Below, piece after piece: positions 18,440-26,854 of a DNA stretch of 64,000 nucleotides; position 1 is the stretch's first letter, and each line of letters begins with the position of its first letter. Source of the DNA: Promethearchaeota archaeon (GTDB taxonomy: Archaea; Asgardarchaeota; Lokiarchaeia; Sigyniarchaeales; SOKP01). Below the pieces are notes generated by a model. It searched no databases. It saw only the letters and a program-made list of their open reading frames with translations, and was not told the DNA's origin. The stretch is from assembly GCA_019058445.1 (NCBI GenBank), contig JAHPZA010000009.1, forward strand, positions 518,310 to 582,309, given 5' to 3'. The position numbers and the translations under genes were made by a program.

Positions 18440-19237
18440 TTAATTCTTTTCACTTATTATATTTTTATTGTGTAATTTCTTAATAGTCAAGGATAATGTC
18501 TCATCGAATTCTTCACCCTCAACCACACATTTAAAAGAAAGATCCTCAGAATGAAATAATTCTGTAAAATATCCAAACCAATAATTGCTATAACGTTTAT
18601 TTTGATGGTGTTTGAATATCATATGGTATTGATCCTCACTTTCTTTTTTCACATCAATAAAATAGAAATAATTAGCAACAATCCAAAATTTTTGGATCGC
18701 ATTAACTATCTCCTCTAATGATAGATTTCGTATCGGTTTTCCTGTACACCATAAGATTACATCGAGAGCAATATTACGCTTCTGGGGTTTGGCCAAACTT
18801 TCTTTAGGAGTTTCTGCTGCTGTAAGAAGTTGGTTAAATGTAGTTTTCCCAATAAGCATCATTTTCATTTCACCTCGGGCTCTACACCATAAGTCCAATT
18901 CTTCTGATTTAAGATGATTTCTTTCGGAATATAAAATATTTATGGTTTCTTCCATATTTCTTATCATCGATCTGGATTCGGTTTTATAATTCTCAAGAAT
19001 TGCTTGCACATCCGGAGATATTGAATATAGATCGTTATAGATTTGAATTGCTTCCTCAATTATGCTTGAGATAGTTTTACCCTCATCCTTATAAACATCA
19101 ATGATTTCTCTCGTTTCATCAGAGACTTTTACATATATACTTTTTTCCTTACTTTCTCTTTCTCTAATCTCGGTAGTATCAGATTCCTGATCTCCTTCAG
19201 CAACTTTTTCTTCTTTTCTTGACATAAAAATCAGCAT
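18440..19237 (-). CDS. Ribbon-helix-helix-type regulator with C-terminal sensor-like domain
   Basis: 265 aa. After an acidic 30-residue tail, KSIYVKVSDETREIIDVYKDEGKTISSIIEEAIQIY reads as a ribbon-helix-helix DNA-binding module (strand, then helices). Residues about 90-150 form a charged helix. The C-terminal part (about 165-265), with FWIVANYFYFIDVKKES, YHMIFKHH and SFKCVVEGEEF, looks like a compact alpha/beta domain, perhaps a V4R/HNOB-like or other ligand-sensing module. It is transcribed divergently from the NfeD/flotillin cluster, with a perfect 10-bp inverted repeat in between, so it may control that cluster. Starts at 19237 or 19225 are both possible. Confidence 0.65.
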   Translation of the reverse strand: MLIFMSRKEEKVAEGDQESDTTEIRERESKEKSIYVKVSDETREIIDVYKDEGKTISSIIEEAIQIYNDLYSISPDVQAILENYKTESRSMIRNMEETINILYSERNHLKSEELDLWCRARGEMKMMLIGKTTFNQLLTAAETPKESLAKPQKRNIALDVILWCTGKPIRNLSLEEIVNAIQKFWIVANYFYFIDVKKESEDQYHMIFKHHQNKRYSNYWFGYFTELFHSEDLSFKCVVEGEEFDETLSLTIKKLHNKNIISEKN

Positions 19238-19565
19238 TATGGTCTAAAATATCCCTTCTTAAAAGATTATTGATAAATAAATTTTATATAATCTTATATA
19301 ATTGCATTATGATATCTTCATTTTAATATTAAATTGAATTTTTTTGATTTTTTCTTCTATATTATATAAGAATATATACATATATATAAATATATATTCT
19401 GCTAAAAAGCGTTAATCTGGATTAAATTGATTCCGTCTAACTAATCGCAACCTTTAAATATATAATTATATATAATTTTAATAAGGTTAAATATAAAAAG
19501 ATATATGGATATATTAAATATCCTTAAAAAATATAAAAAAAAATAACAAATAAAAAGCCAAAAAA
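19238..19565. other. Divergent promoter region, RHH regulator / NfeD cluster
   Basis: 328 nt with no ORF, dominated by TATATA tracts. It must carry the promoters of the minus-strand regulator (TTTATATAATC near 19282) and of the plus-strand NfeD-flotillin cluster (TATA-like tracts at about 19455-19515). It contains the inverted repeat described separately at 19369-19400. Confidence 0.5.
19369..19400. promoter_or_regulatory. Perfect inverted repeat, candidate RHH operator
   Basis: AGAATATATA at 19369-19378 and its exact reverse complement TATATATTCT at 19391-19400 are separated by a 12-nt AT spacer. The position, between an RHH-type regulator and the divergent operon, fits an operator, but low complexity of the region makes chance symmetry possible. 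Confidence 0.35.
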
Positions 19566-20414
19566 ATGAGAGTTTATGGTTTTTATTACTGGTCGTTCAC
19601 AATCAGCACCAGCATAGTGATGACAATTCTCTCATTTTTTTATGAAGAAGCCATTTTTAATGTATTTTTTAATATTTGTTTAGGTTTATTCATTGGCGGT
19701 ATATTGATGGCCGTGGCTTCTATAATTCTAGCAGAAATGTCTGCTGAAAGTCAAGATACTAGTCAGATTGGCCATATAGATCATATAGATCATTTCGACC
19801 ATATAGACCACGTAGATCATTTCGACCATATAGACCACATAGATCATATAGATCATTTCGACCACGTAGATAATGTAGATCATCTTGACCATGTAGATCA
19901 TCTTGACCATGTGGATAATATAGATCACGTAGATCAAATGGAAGATAGTGATCACACTATTGATTCAAATGACTTAAGTGATACAACTCCTGCTCCTTTT
20001 ATGTTATTATTCTCGACATTTTTATTAGTTTTTGGAATTTCGGGTATAATTTTATATTCTCTTACTTTCAGTTGGTTGAGATTTTTGATTTTTTTTATAA
20101 CACCTCTCATAGCTTACTTTATTACACATTATCTCTCTGAAGGTTGGAAAAAAATTGCTAAATCAAGATACTACACTATTTCTTCAACCCAAAACCTTAT
20201 AGGAATGCAGGGCGAAGTCATTTTAATGGTAGATTACAGGGGGGGGATTATTAAAATCCCCTCCACTACACCTTTGAAGTTTGAAAGAATGCATGTAAAA
20301 CCAATAAAACCTGATTCTCAATTTGAAAAAGGAGAAATGGTTTATATTTGCGATGTAAAAAATGGCTTTTTATTGGTTGATAATAATAAAAGTTTAATTA
20401 AAAGGAGGGGATAA
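19566..20414 (+). CDS. NfeD-like membrane protein with His-x-Asp repeat
   Basis: 282 aa. Two TM helices (about 10-30, 34-57), then a loop (70-123) of 18 consecutive H/N-x-D triplets (HID, HFD, HVD, HLD), two more TM helices (about 138-160, 163-187), and a C-terminal OB-like domain: NLIGMQGEVILMVDYRGG, PSTTPLKFERM, FEKGEMVYICDV. The OB part matches NfeD proteins such as YuaF, which work with flotillins. The flotillin gene two positions downstream supports this. By topology the repeat lies on the same side as the OB domain, probably the cytosol. The repeat should bind divalent metals; that is inference. Confidence 0.8.
   Translation: MRVYGFYYWSFTISTSIVMTILSFFYEEAIFNVFFNICLGLFIGGILMAVASIILAEMSAESQDTSQIGHIDHIDHFDHIDHVDHFDHIDHIDHIDHFDHVDNVDHLDHVDHLDHVDNIDHVDQMEDSDHTIDSNDLSDTTPAPFMLLFSTFLLVFGISGIILYSLTFSWLRFLIFFITPLIAYFITHYLSEGWKKIAKSRYYTISSTQNLIGMQGEVILMVDYRGGIIKIPSTTPLKFERMHVKPIKPDSQFEKGEMVYICDVKNGFLLVDNNKSLIKRRG
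19773..19934 (+). repeat. In-frame 9-nt tandem repeat coding (H/N)-x-D x18
   Basis: 162 nt made of 18 units of the type CAT-ATA-GAT, with longer-range periods (GACCATATAGACCACGTAGAT-like blocks recur). Units vary at the middle codon (Ile, Phe, Val, Leu) and at His/Asn twice. The His and Asp codons are conserved while third bases drift (CAT/CAC, GAT/GAC), which argues for selection on the protein. Confidence 0.9.
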
Positions 20415-20421
20415 TGAAAGG

Positions 20422-20637
20422 ATGAGTGTAAGTGAAGTTGTATTAGAAAGAGAGGAAAAGAATAATAATGAGTCAAAGGATAATAATGATTACGTAAAAT
20501 TTAAAGAAAAAAATATTAAAACGGCGAAAATAGAAAAAAAAGTCATAGATGACTCTAAACTGATTGGTTTTATCCTCATTTATCTTCTAATGATACTCAC
20601 CATTATGACCTTTGCTTTACTGAGTTTATATTTCTAA
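20422..20637 (+). CDS. Small C-terminally anchored membrane protein
   Basis: 71 aa: a highly charged Lys/Glu/Asn-rich stretch of about 48 residues followed by one TM helix (LIGFILIYLLMILTIMTFALLSLYF) at the very C-terminus, i.e. a tail-anchored layout. It starts 7 nt after the NfeD-like stop, with GAAAGG and AGGAGGGG just upstream, so it is translationally linked to that gene. It lies between the NfeD-like and flotillin genes and may be a small partner of the complex. No known family recognised. Confidence 0.65.
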   Translation: MSVSEVVLEREEKNNNESKDNNDYVKFKEKNIKTAKIEKKVIDDSKLIGFILIYLLMILTIMTFALLSLYF

Positions 20638-20729
20638 TAAATTCAAATTAAATTTTTTTTCAGATAAAAAAAAAAAAAAATAAAAATAAAAATAAAAAAA
20701 ACCAAATAAGGAGGTTATGAAAAAAGAAA

Positions 20730-21896
20730 ATGTTGTTCCAAGAAATTAATGGTTGGATAGTAGGTGGAGTTATCTCGGGGATCATTATATTATTCTTAAT
20801 CATAGTTTTCATGGCTACGCGCTACCGAAAATTCAAAACTAACCAATTCGTTATACATTTAAGGAATGGTAAAGTAAAACACGCAGGACTAGGAGGTTCC
20901 TTATGGTTATTACCTTTAATTGATGAATTTATTGTAATACCTACAACTAGTATTCAGACAAATCTAGATGCTCATGAACAAGTTGTTTCAAAAGAATATC
21001 AGAATATCTCTATCTTTGGCATGTTAATCTGGAAAGTTGTTGATCCTGAGAAAGCCTTTAGTGCAATATCTTGGTACCCTCGGGATGAAAATTACATTGA
21101 AAAAATCTTAAAGAATGCTGCTGAAGCAATAATTAGAACTACAGCTGCTAATATGGAAATTGAGAAAATCATCAGGGAACGACGAGAGATCATCAAAGAA
21201 ATAAGTAAGGAACTACATGAATTAACTGCAGATTGGGGGATCGTGATAGAATCAATTGAAATACGGGAGGTAAATATACTGGAACACGAGTTAAAAGAAA
21301 ATATGGAACAAGTAAAAAAATCTATTGAGGCTAGAAAAGCTCGGATAGCTAGGGCTGACGCAGAAAGGGAATCCCGCCTAAGAGAATTAGAAGTAAGGAA
21401 CGAAATTGGTATTCAAGAACAACTAGTGGAAAAAGAGGTAGCAATGCAAGAAAAAGACAGAGAAATTGCTATAGCGGAAAAAGAACGAGACCGAAAGACA
21501 ATTGAAGCGGATGGTGATCGACAGAAAAAAGTTATCGAAGCCGAAGCTGATGCTCAACAAATCAAGAAAAAACTCATTGCTCAGGCTGAAGGTGAAGCAG
21601 AAAATATCAAGCAACAAATGCTTGCTCAAGCTGAAGGTTTCAAAAAACAAGTGGAAGCTATGACCAGTGCTGATGAGAGGTTTTTAGCAGTGCAATTAAC
21701 AAATATTCTACCGGAGATATTCAAGAATTTAAATCCTGATAAGATGTTTATCATGGGAGACGGTAATGAATCCTTTACTGCGCTTTCAAAAGCAATCATG
21801 CCATTCTTACAGCTATTACCCGAATATTCCGATCAAATTAAGAAATTTTTTGGAAATGGTGAAATGAAAGAAGTATTGGCAAAAATTAAGAAATAA
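20730..21896 (+). CDS. Flotillin/SPFH (band 7) domain protein
   Basis: 388 aa. An N-terminal TM helix (about 8-31) is followed by an SPFH domain (YRKFKTNQFVIHLRNGKVKHAGLGGSLWLLPLIDE, then EYQNISIFGMLIWKVVDPEKAF and DWGIVIESIEIREV). A long Glu/Ala/Lys coiled coil (about 190-320) has EAEADAQ and AQAEGEAE repeats typical of flotillins. A C-terminal helical part follows. Flotillins oligomerise at the membrane into microdomains, often with an NfeD partner, which is encoded just upstream. An AGGAGGTTAT SD precedes the start. An A-rich track separates it from the small TM gene. Confidence 0.92.
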   Translation: MLFQEINGWIVGGVISGIIILFLIIVFMATRYRKFKTNQFVIHLRNGKVKHAGLGGSLWLLPLIDEFIVIPTTSIQTNLDAHEQVVSKEYQNISIFGMLIWKVVDPEKAFSAISWYPRDENYIEKILKNAAEAIIRTTAANMEIEKIIRERREIIKEISKELHELTADWGIVIESIEIREVNILEHELKENMEQVKKSIEARKARIARADAERESRLRELEVRNEIGIQEQLVEKEVAMQEKDREIAIAEKERDRKTIEADGDRQKKVIEAEADAQQIKKKLIAQAEGEAENIKQQMLAQAEGFKKQVEAMTSADERFLAVQLTNILPEIFKNLNPDKMFIMGDGNESFTALSKAIMPFLQLLPEYSDQIKKFFGNGEMKEVLAKIKK

Positions 21897-21979
21897 CTAC
21901 TTTTTTTTTATTAATTCAAGGGTTTTTTTTTAAATTTAAAATAAAATTAAAAAAATAAAAGGGTGAAATAAGAAAAAAA
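21897..21979 (+). terminator. T-tracts after the flotillin gene
   Basis: Two T-runs (TTTTTTTTT near 21901 and TTTTTTTTT near 21924) follow the flotillin stop. Archaeal RNA polymerase terminates on oligo-T, so partial termination here is plausible, although the next gene follows at 21980 on the same strand. Confidence 0.35.
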
Positions 21980-22969
21980 ATGTCTAATCTAATTCAAAAT
22001 AGGAAAAACCTAGAAAAAGAAGAATTTATTAGACAATATATAGAAATTTATGATAAAAGAGTATATTTAATAGCAAAACATGTTGTCTTATCTCAAATCT
22101 CCCTCTTAATTTTAACGGGAATAATAACTATATTAATATCTTTGATAGGCTTTACAGCAGCTAGGCTACTTTCATTATTAGTTTTTTGGATGATCTTCGA
22201 GTTTATAATTCCAGTTTTTAGTATAATATATATTTACTTTAAACGGAATACATTTTATTACAATTTTAGTTGGCGTCAAATATTATTGTATTACTTAATT
22301 ATTTGGCTTTCAATAACAACTTATATTGGAATTTTTGTGGATTTTTATTTAGGATTTGGTAAAACTTTGTTAACAGGTCTATGTTTATCACTTTATTATA
22401 TTATTGGATATTTAATTGCTAAAAAATGTTGGAGTATCCGCTTCTATTTTAATAAAAAACAAATAAAATATTTATTTCGTATAATATCGATTGTTTTAAT
22501 TATAGGATTTCTAATCCTGGGTTGGTATATTTTAAATTTATCTATAAAAGGGAATAACATCAAAGGAATACCTGAAAATGTAGACGAGAGTTTTTTAAGT
22601 GAATTTATTTTTACTATAGGATTATTTACTATGCTAAATGGTTTTGGGATAGTACTATCTGCCTATTTAAACTTTCGAATGTTATATTTACTTTATGCAG
22701 AACCTTTTTGGAATGTGAAAAGCGATTCTCCAAATAAACTTTATATGAAATGCTTAAGTAGGACGATGATTTGTATGTTCTTTTTTTGGTTATTTATGGA
22801 AATATTCTTTCCTCCGATATCAATAAATCTCGATAAATTGAAGTGGGAACGTACTAAGAAAATTACACCCAAATTTAGCCCAAAAGAACGAAGTCTAGTA
22901 TATAATGAATGGAAAGAGGAAGGTCTTGCTATAAATGTAGAAAAAATTAAGAGAGGTTATAAATATTAG
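21980..22969 (+). CDS. Polytopic membrane protein of unknown function
   Basis: 329 aa with about seven hydrophobic helices at roughly residues 35-55, 58-85, 100-125, 125-145, 165-190, 210-235 and 265-285, and a soluble C-terminal tail of about 45 residues rich in Lys/Glu. No catalytic motif is evident and I do not recognise the family. It is preceded by GGGTGA and lies between the flotillin and the first carbonic-anhydrase-like gene on the same strand. Its 3' end nearly touches the next reading frame, so it is likely part of the same transcription unit. Confidence 0.75.
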   Translation: MSNLIQNRKNLEKEEFIRQYIEIYDKRVYLIAKHVVLSQISLLILTGIITILISLIGFTAARLLSLLVFWMIFEFIIPVFSIIYIYFKRNTFYYNFSWRQILLYYLIIWLSITTYIGIFVDFYLGFGKTLLTGLCLSLYYIIGYLIAKKCWSIRFYFNKKQIKYLFRIISIVLIIGFLILGWYILNLSIKGNNIKGIPENVDESFLSEFIFTIGLFTMLNGFGIVLSAYLNFRMLYLLYAEPFWNVKSDSPNKLYMKCLSRTMICMFFFWLFMEIFFPPISINLDKLKWERTKKITPKFSPKERSLVYNEWKEEGLAINVEKIKRGYKY

Positions 22970-23003
22970 TGAAAATGAATTACATGATATTATTTTAAAA
23001 AAA

Positions 23004-23918
23004 ATGTTGGATGGAAATTTGGAATTTCAGTGGAAATTACGTAATAAATCTAAGACAGTAAATATAAATGGCACACTTCCAAAATATCCGGTCCTAATTC
23101 TTACATGTATGGATTCGAGAATAAATATCTATGAAATTTTCCAATTAAATCTTGGTGATGTATTAATTTTGAGAAATGCTGGAAATGTATATTCTAAAGA
23201 TATTATGAGATCAATTTTATTAGCGATTTTCGAGTTTAAGATAAATCACATCATCATTTTAGGACATCTGGACTGCCAAATGACAAAAGTTAATATAAGT
23301 AATTTAAAACATGAATTGGCTCCTTCATTAGTGAGGCAATTATATGATCGAGATGAGACTCCTGAAGAGGGAATTAAGAGGTTTTTTAAAATATTTGATG
23401 ATGAAATAAGAATGGTTAATAACCAAATAAAATTATTGAGAAAATTTCCAGATTTTCCCAAAGGAATAGAAATCATGGGAATGTTATATGATGTAAATAG
23501 CGGCTGGATTTTTGATTCAAAAGATTTTGAACATTTAGAAAGTAAAGAAGAATTCTTGATAAATTTTAAAAAGTTATTAAGAAAAAAGTACAAGAAATTA
23601 ACGAAATTTGTAAAATGTCTAAAAACTGAAAAACAAGAATTAAAATTGTTAAAAAATACTGCTCCTTTAGAAAAAAAAGTTAAACAGAATCATTTCGCTA
23701 ATCATTTAGAAAACGAATCCAAATCTTTTAAAATACTCCCAAAATCATTTACTGCTAAAAATTACGTCATAAACGGGATAAATCCAATTAAATTATTTAG
23801 TAATAAAAAAAGCTCTTGTGCTCCAAGAAATTTAAGAATTAAAATAATTGTTCCAAAATATTCGATCCCCAAATTAAATTTTCTTAATCCAAATATCAAT
23901 TTAAAAAATGAAGGTTAG
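23004..23918 (+). CDS. Beta-carbonic anhydrase-like protein, paralogue 1
   Basis: 304 aa. The beta-CA core is present: CMDSR (Cys35, Asp37, Arg39), QLNLGDVLILRNAGN, and IIILGHLDC (His88, Cys91), giving the Cys2His zinc site and the Asp-Arg dyad. Beta-CAs interconvert CO2 and bicarbonate. About 110 residues beyond the catalytic domain end in CAPRNLRIKIIVPKYSIP, a motif shared with the second paralogue at 25000. The frame is open upstream, and an in-frame ATT at 22965, overlapping the previous stop, could add 13 residues; the paralogue also has a longer N-terminus. It sits between two membrane-protein genes in the flotillin cluster. Confidence 0.83.
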   Translation: MLDGNLEFQWKLRNKSKTVNINGTLPKYPVLILTCMDSRINIYEIFQLNLGDVLILRNAGNVYSKDIMRSILLAIFEFKINHIIILGHLDCQMTKVNISNLKHELAPSLVRQLYDRDETPEEGIKRFFKIFDDEIRMVNNQIKLLRKFPDFPKGIEIMGMLYDVNSGWIFDSKDFEHLESKEEFLINFKKLLRKKYKKLTKFVKCLKTEKQELKLLKNTAPLEKKVKQNHFANHLENESKSFKILPKSFTAKNYVINGINPIKLFSNKKSSCAPRNLRIKIIVPKYSIPKLNFLNPNINLKNEG

Positions 23919-23968
23919 AATATAGAATGATATCTGTAATTTTAATTAAAAAAAGAGTGAATTATTAA

Positions 23969-24973
23969 TTGTTAAAATATAAAAGAGTTATAATTTTGAA
24001 GGTATTCATAATCGTCTTTATTTTATTTCCAGTTTTTTTCTCAAAATCTTATGCTGAATCAGATTATGACTTGAATTTTAGAAAAGATATTGAAATCACT
24101 TGGGAATATGCGAAAGTAGATGATATTTTAATTAATAGAATAAAATTTTTCTTCAATTCTAGTCTCTATTGTTTAAATCATTCCGATAATGAAGAAGATT
24201 CTAGGTTCATGAATTATATTGAAGATATCGAAAAATCTTCAGATAAATGGAAAGTAAAAATATCTTATAAGCATAATGACAATTCTCATCAAAATTTAAA
24301 GGAATTAAAAATTTATGAAGATCCAGGTAAAATTCCCATTGAGTGGTTTTATGAGATTAATGATCTTAAACTTCGCTATATCCCTTATCGTGTAAATGAT
24401 TATTTAGACGAACTTATTGAAGGGGCTCCAGTTATTTTTAATACAAGTATATTAAAGGGTTCGTTTTCACAATTATTAATACATCGCCATAGTGGCAATA
24501 AAACTATTATAGCGGAACTCAGTTATGATAATGCAGGAATAATCGATAAATTTAAAGTGAAAATTGATGATAAGACGGCTTATTATTATAAAAAGATAGG
24601 CATAAAAACTAATGGTCCTCATCAAGATCCTTTATTGATGATTATACTGATTATTTTTGCGATATGTATATCATCATGGCCTTTATGCTTAGCATTATTA
24701 AGCTACAGAAAAAAATCTAGATTAAAAAATCTAACTATAACCGATAAGAATAATAAACACTTGATAGATCCCCGAATTAGAAATTTAGAATTCATTGATA
24801 ACAAAACCTCAAAAAAAGAACCAATATTGATTCCTGGAACAGAGAATCCAAATATTTTAGGTAGCAAAGAAAATTCTAAAACACTCTACGAGAAATATGA
24901 ATTATTTGAGAAGGATATTCTATTTGTTGAAAATTATAATGAAAGTAAGAGAAAGAAGTCAAATTTAGTTTGA
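23969..24973 (+). CDS. Single-pass membrane protein with ectodomain and cytosolic tail
   Basis: 334 aa starting at TTG 23969, 8 nt after an AGAGTGA SD. A signal-anchor (VIILKVFIIVFILFPVFFSKSYA) is followed by an extracytoplasmic region of about 190 residues with strands and ITWEYAKVDD-like repeats. A TM helix (about 223-246) and an 85-residue Lys/Glu-rich cytosolic tail follow. No family recognised. It is placed between the two carbonic-anhydrase-like genes with gaps of 50 and 26 nt, so it is probably co-expressed and could tether them at the membrane. Confidence 0.7.
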   Translation: MLKYKRVIILKVFIIVFILFPVFFSKSYAESDYDLNFRKDIEITWEYAKVDDILINRIKFFFNSSLYCLNHSDNEEDSRFMNYIEDIEKSSDKWKVKISYKHNDNSHQNLKELKIYEDPGKIPIEWFYEINDLKLRYIPYRVNDYLDELIEGAPVIFNTSILKGSFSQLLIHRHSGNKTIIAELSYDNAGIIDKFKVKIDDKTAYYYKKIGIKTNGPHQDPLLMIILIIFAICISSWPLCLALLSYRKKSRLKNLTITDKNNKHLIDPRIRNLEFIDNKTSKKEPILIPGTENPNILGSKENSKTLYEKYELFEKDILFVENYNESKRKKSNLV

Positions 24974-24999
24974 TAAAAGATAGAAAAGGTGAAAAATAA

Positions 25000-25908
25000 A
25001 TGGGTGAAGATATAGAAAGAAATTTTTTGAATAACAATATCAAATTTCGATGGAATGTTATCCAAGATTTAGAAAAAATTGATTCAGTAGAAGATTATCC
25101 AAAATATCCCGTTCTATTTCTTACGTGTATGGATCCGAGAATTGATATTAATAGAATTTTTCAACTCAATCCTGGAGATGTATTTGTATTAAGAAACGCA
25201 GGAAATATTTTAACTATTGATATGTTAAGATCGATTTTAATTACCATTCATGAATATAACATAAAATACATAATTATCCTCGGGCACTTAGACTGTGGAA
25301 TGACGAAAATTGACTTACTAAAATTGAGAGAAAAGTTATATATAAAATCTCGAGAATTAATAATTCGAAAGGGTAATAATCCATATTCAGAACTTCGAAA
25401 TTTTTTTAAACCATTTAAAGACGTTTTGCAGAATATTAATGAACAGATTGATAGTCTGAGAGATTTTAAAGGTTTTCCGTCGAATGTGAAAATTAGAGGA
25501 TGGTTATATGATGTTCATACGGGTTGGGTGTTTGAAACTGATAATTTGAGAAATTTTGAGTCCACTGAGGATCTCATGATAAATTACAAAGATCTTATTA
25601 GTAAGAAAGACCTGGAGTTGGTTGATTCTTTAATATCTCTGGAAAAAGATTCTTTGGATCCTAAGAGCTTGATTCGAAAATATGAAGAAGATATACCACC
25701 TAAAAGCATAGATTTAATGAATAAAAATAAAAGTCTTAATGATGTTGAAACACAATCGACTTGTTCTCCTAAAAGATTTCATAATACCAATTTAAGTACT
25801 GATCTCTTAATGAAAGGGTCTCGAATAACGATTCCTAAAATTATTGTTCCAAAAATAAGTGTAAATATTCCAGAAATTTACAAAAGAAAAAAAATGAGTA
25901 AAATTTAA
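25000..25908 (+). CDS. Beta-carbonic anhydrase-like protein, paralogue 2
   Basis: 302 aa with a clear GGTG SD 8 nt before the ATG. Catalytic elements are CMDPR (Cys43, Asp45, Arg47), QLNPGDVFVLRNAGN and IIILGHLDCGMTK (His96, Cys99). The Ser of the common CxDSR is Pro here, a variant seen in some archaeal beta-CAs. The extension after residue about 200 ends TCSPKRFH...ITIPKIIVPKISVNIPE, clearly related to the tail of paralogue 1. It is the last gene of the NfeD-flotillin-CA run. Zinc binding and activity seem intact; the tail's role is unknown. Confidence 0.85.
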   Translation: MGEDIERNFLNNNIKFRWNVIQDLEKIDSVEDYPKYPVLFLTCMDPRIDINRIFQLNPGDVFVLRNAGNILTIDMLRSILITIHEYNIKYIIILGHLDCGMTKIDLLKLREKLYIKSRELIIRKGNNPYSELRNFFKPFKDVLQNINEQIDSLRDFKGFPSNVKIRGWLYDVHTGWVFETDNLRNFESTEDLMINYKDLISKKDLELVDSLISLEKDSLDPKSLIRKYEEDIPPKSIDLMNKNKSLNDVETQSTCSPKRFHNTNLSTDLLMKGSRITIPKIIVPKISVNIPEIYKRKKMSKI

Positions 25909-26030
25909 TTTTTCTATATTTTAAACTCGATTTTTTACTTTCATTTTATTTAATGAAATTATAATAAAAAACTTCATTTAAAATATAACATGAAACACAA
26001 GATCTTTGTAGAGACCTTTGAATTGTTATA

Positions 26031-26642
26031 TTATTTAGAAATATCTGGAAATACCTTTAATTTAGTATAAATATTATTTATACGAAGGGCTAATTCATCA
26101 AGCAGTATATCTTTTTCTTCCTGTTCATTTTGGCTGGACTTATACATACTTGCTAACTTCTTGGATTCTTGGGCAATTAAAAAAGAAATAAACTTATCAA
26201 TATCTTCAAAAATCCGAATATAAGAGGTCAGCACTGTTTTTTTTAACTGTTTTGAAGTGATATTCCCAAGAGTAAATTTATTAATTTCAGTTTTCAGGAT
26301 TTTTAGCTCGTGCTCATTAAAGATAATACGCTCCAGAACATCGTGAATAACAACTTCACGAGCTCTCACTTCTGATGCTTCCAAGGAGTTTTTTTGTGGT
26401 GGATTCTCAATGATTGTCTCCGGAGTAGACTGCTCCTCACGCACCTCATTTTTTGCGCCATAAGGCTTTGAAACATACTTTTTTTCTTCTAAAGCTTGAA
26501 TCGCATCATATTGTTCAAAATCTCCTTTATCAAATCCTAGCACCTCTTCAAGATCATCATCTTGAGATTCAATGACTTTCAATCGTTTATCAGTGTTAGA
26601 ACAAGGGCTCACCCAATCAGTAAGATCTTTTTTATTCGACAT
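26031..26642 (-). CDS. Unrecognised acidic helical protein
   Basis: 203 aa from ATG 26642 (TTG at 26654 would add four). Residues 1-90 are acidic and probably disordered (SQDDDLEEVLGF, NPPQK). Residues 95-200 are helical (VIHDVLERIIFNEHELKILKTEINKF, then FEDIDKFISFLIAQESKKLASMY). No known domain is recognised, no signal or TM. It is the first gene of the 26-55 kb segment and has the segment's T-rich promoter directly upstream (26697-26717). Confidence 0.65.
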   Translation of the reverse strand: MSNKKDLTDWVSPCSNTDKRLKVIESQDDDLEEVLGFDKGDFEQYDAIQALEEKKYVSKPYGAKNEVREEQSTPETIIENPPQKNSLEASEVRAREVVIHDVLERIIFNEHELKILKTEINKFTLGNITSKQLKKTVLTSYIRIFEDIDKFISFLIAQESKKLASMYKSSQNEQEEKDILLDELALRINNIYTKLKVFPDISK

Positions 26643-26696
26643 ATAAATGCTCAATCTCTATGTATTAATGATTGGTCTAAAAGAACTACTGACAAT

Positions 26697-26717
26697 TATA
26701 TATAAAGAAAAAAATTG
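26697..26717 (-). promoter_or_regulatory. T-rich core promoter (minus strand)
   Basis: Read on the minus strand: TTTTTTTCTTTATATATAA. The TATA-like box lies about 55 nt before the ATG at 26642. It is a close match to the motif shared by genes between 26 and 55 kb. Confidence 0.6.
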
Positions 26718-26794
26718 ATATCATAGATTAAATTTTCATTGAAAAGGAAGCCTAAGTTCATGAGCAGAATCTATTCTGGGAAAACTTCCCCAAA

Positions 26795-26813
26795 TTTTTT
26801 CTTTATATAAATT
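26795..26813 (+). promoter_or_regulatory. T-rich core promoter
   Basis: TTTTTTCTTTATATAAATT upstream of the gene at 26855. It is back to back with the minus-strand copy at 26697-26717, giving a divergent promoter pair. Confidence 0.6.
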
Positions 26814-26854
26814 TAGGGTAATGATAAGCTAATAGCTTTCCCTCGGCAAGAGAA

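Noticed and set aside
19728..19955. Minus-strand ORF of 75 codons opposite the His-x-Asp repeat
   Set aside because: It is the mirror reading of the 9-nt repeat, with a repetitive Met/Ile/Tyr product and no SD; codon drift supports the plus-strand frame.
20239..20261. G8 run and hairpin GGGGATT/AATCCCC inside the NfeD-like gene
   Set aside because: It lies within well-supported coding sequence (YRGGIIKIPST) and needs no extra function.
22965..23003. ATT start and 13-residue extension of CA paralogue 1
   Set aside because: The frame is open and the paralogue is longer, but the SD spacing (GGTTAT, 4 nt) is poor, so I kept ATG 23004 and did not count it among the near-cognate starts.
25949..25982. 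Imperfect inverted repeat TTTAATGAA/TTCATTTAAA after the last CA gene
   Set aside because: Very AT-rich, one bulge, likely chance; at most a weak terminator or segment-border mark.
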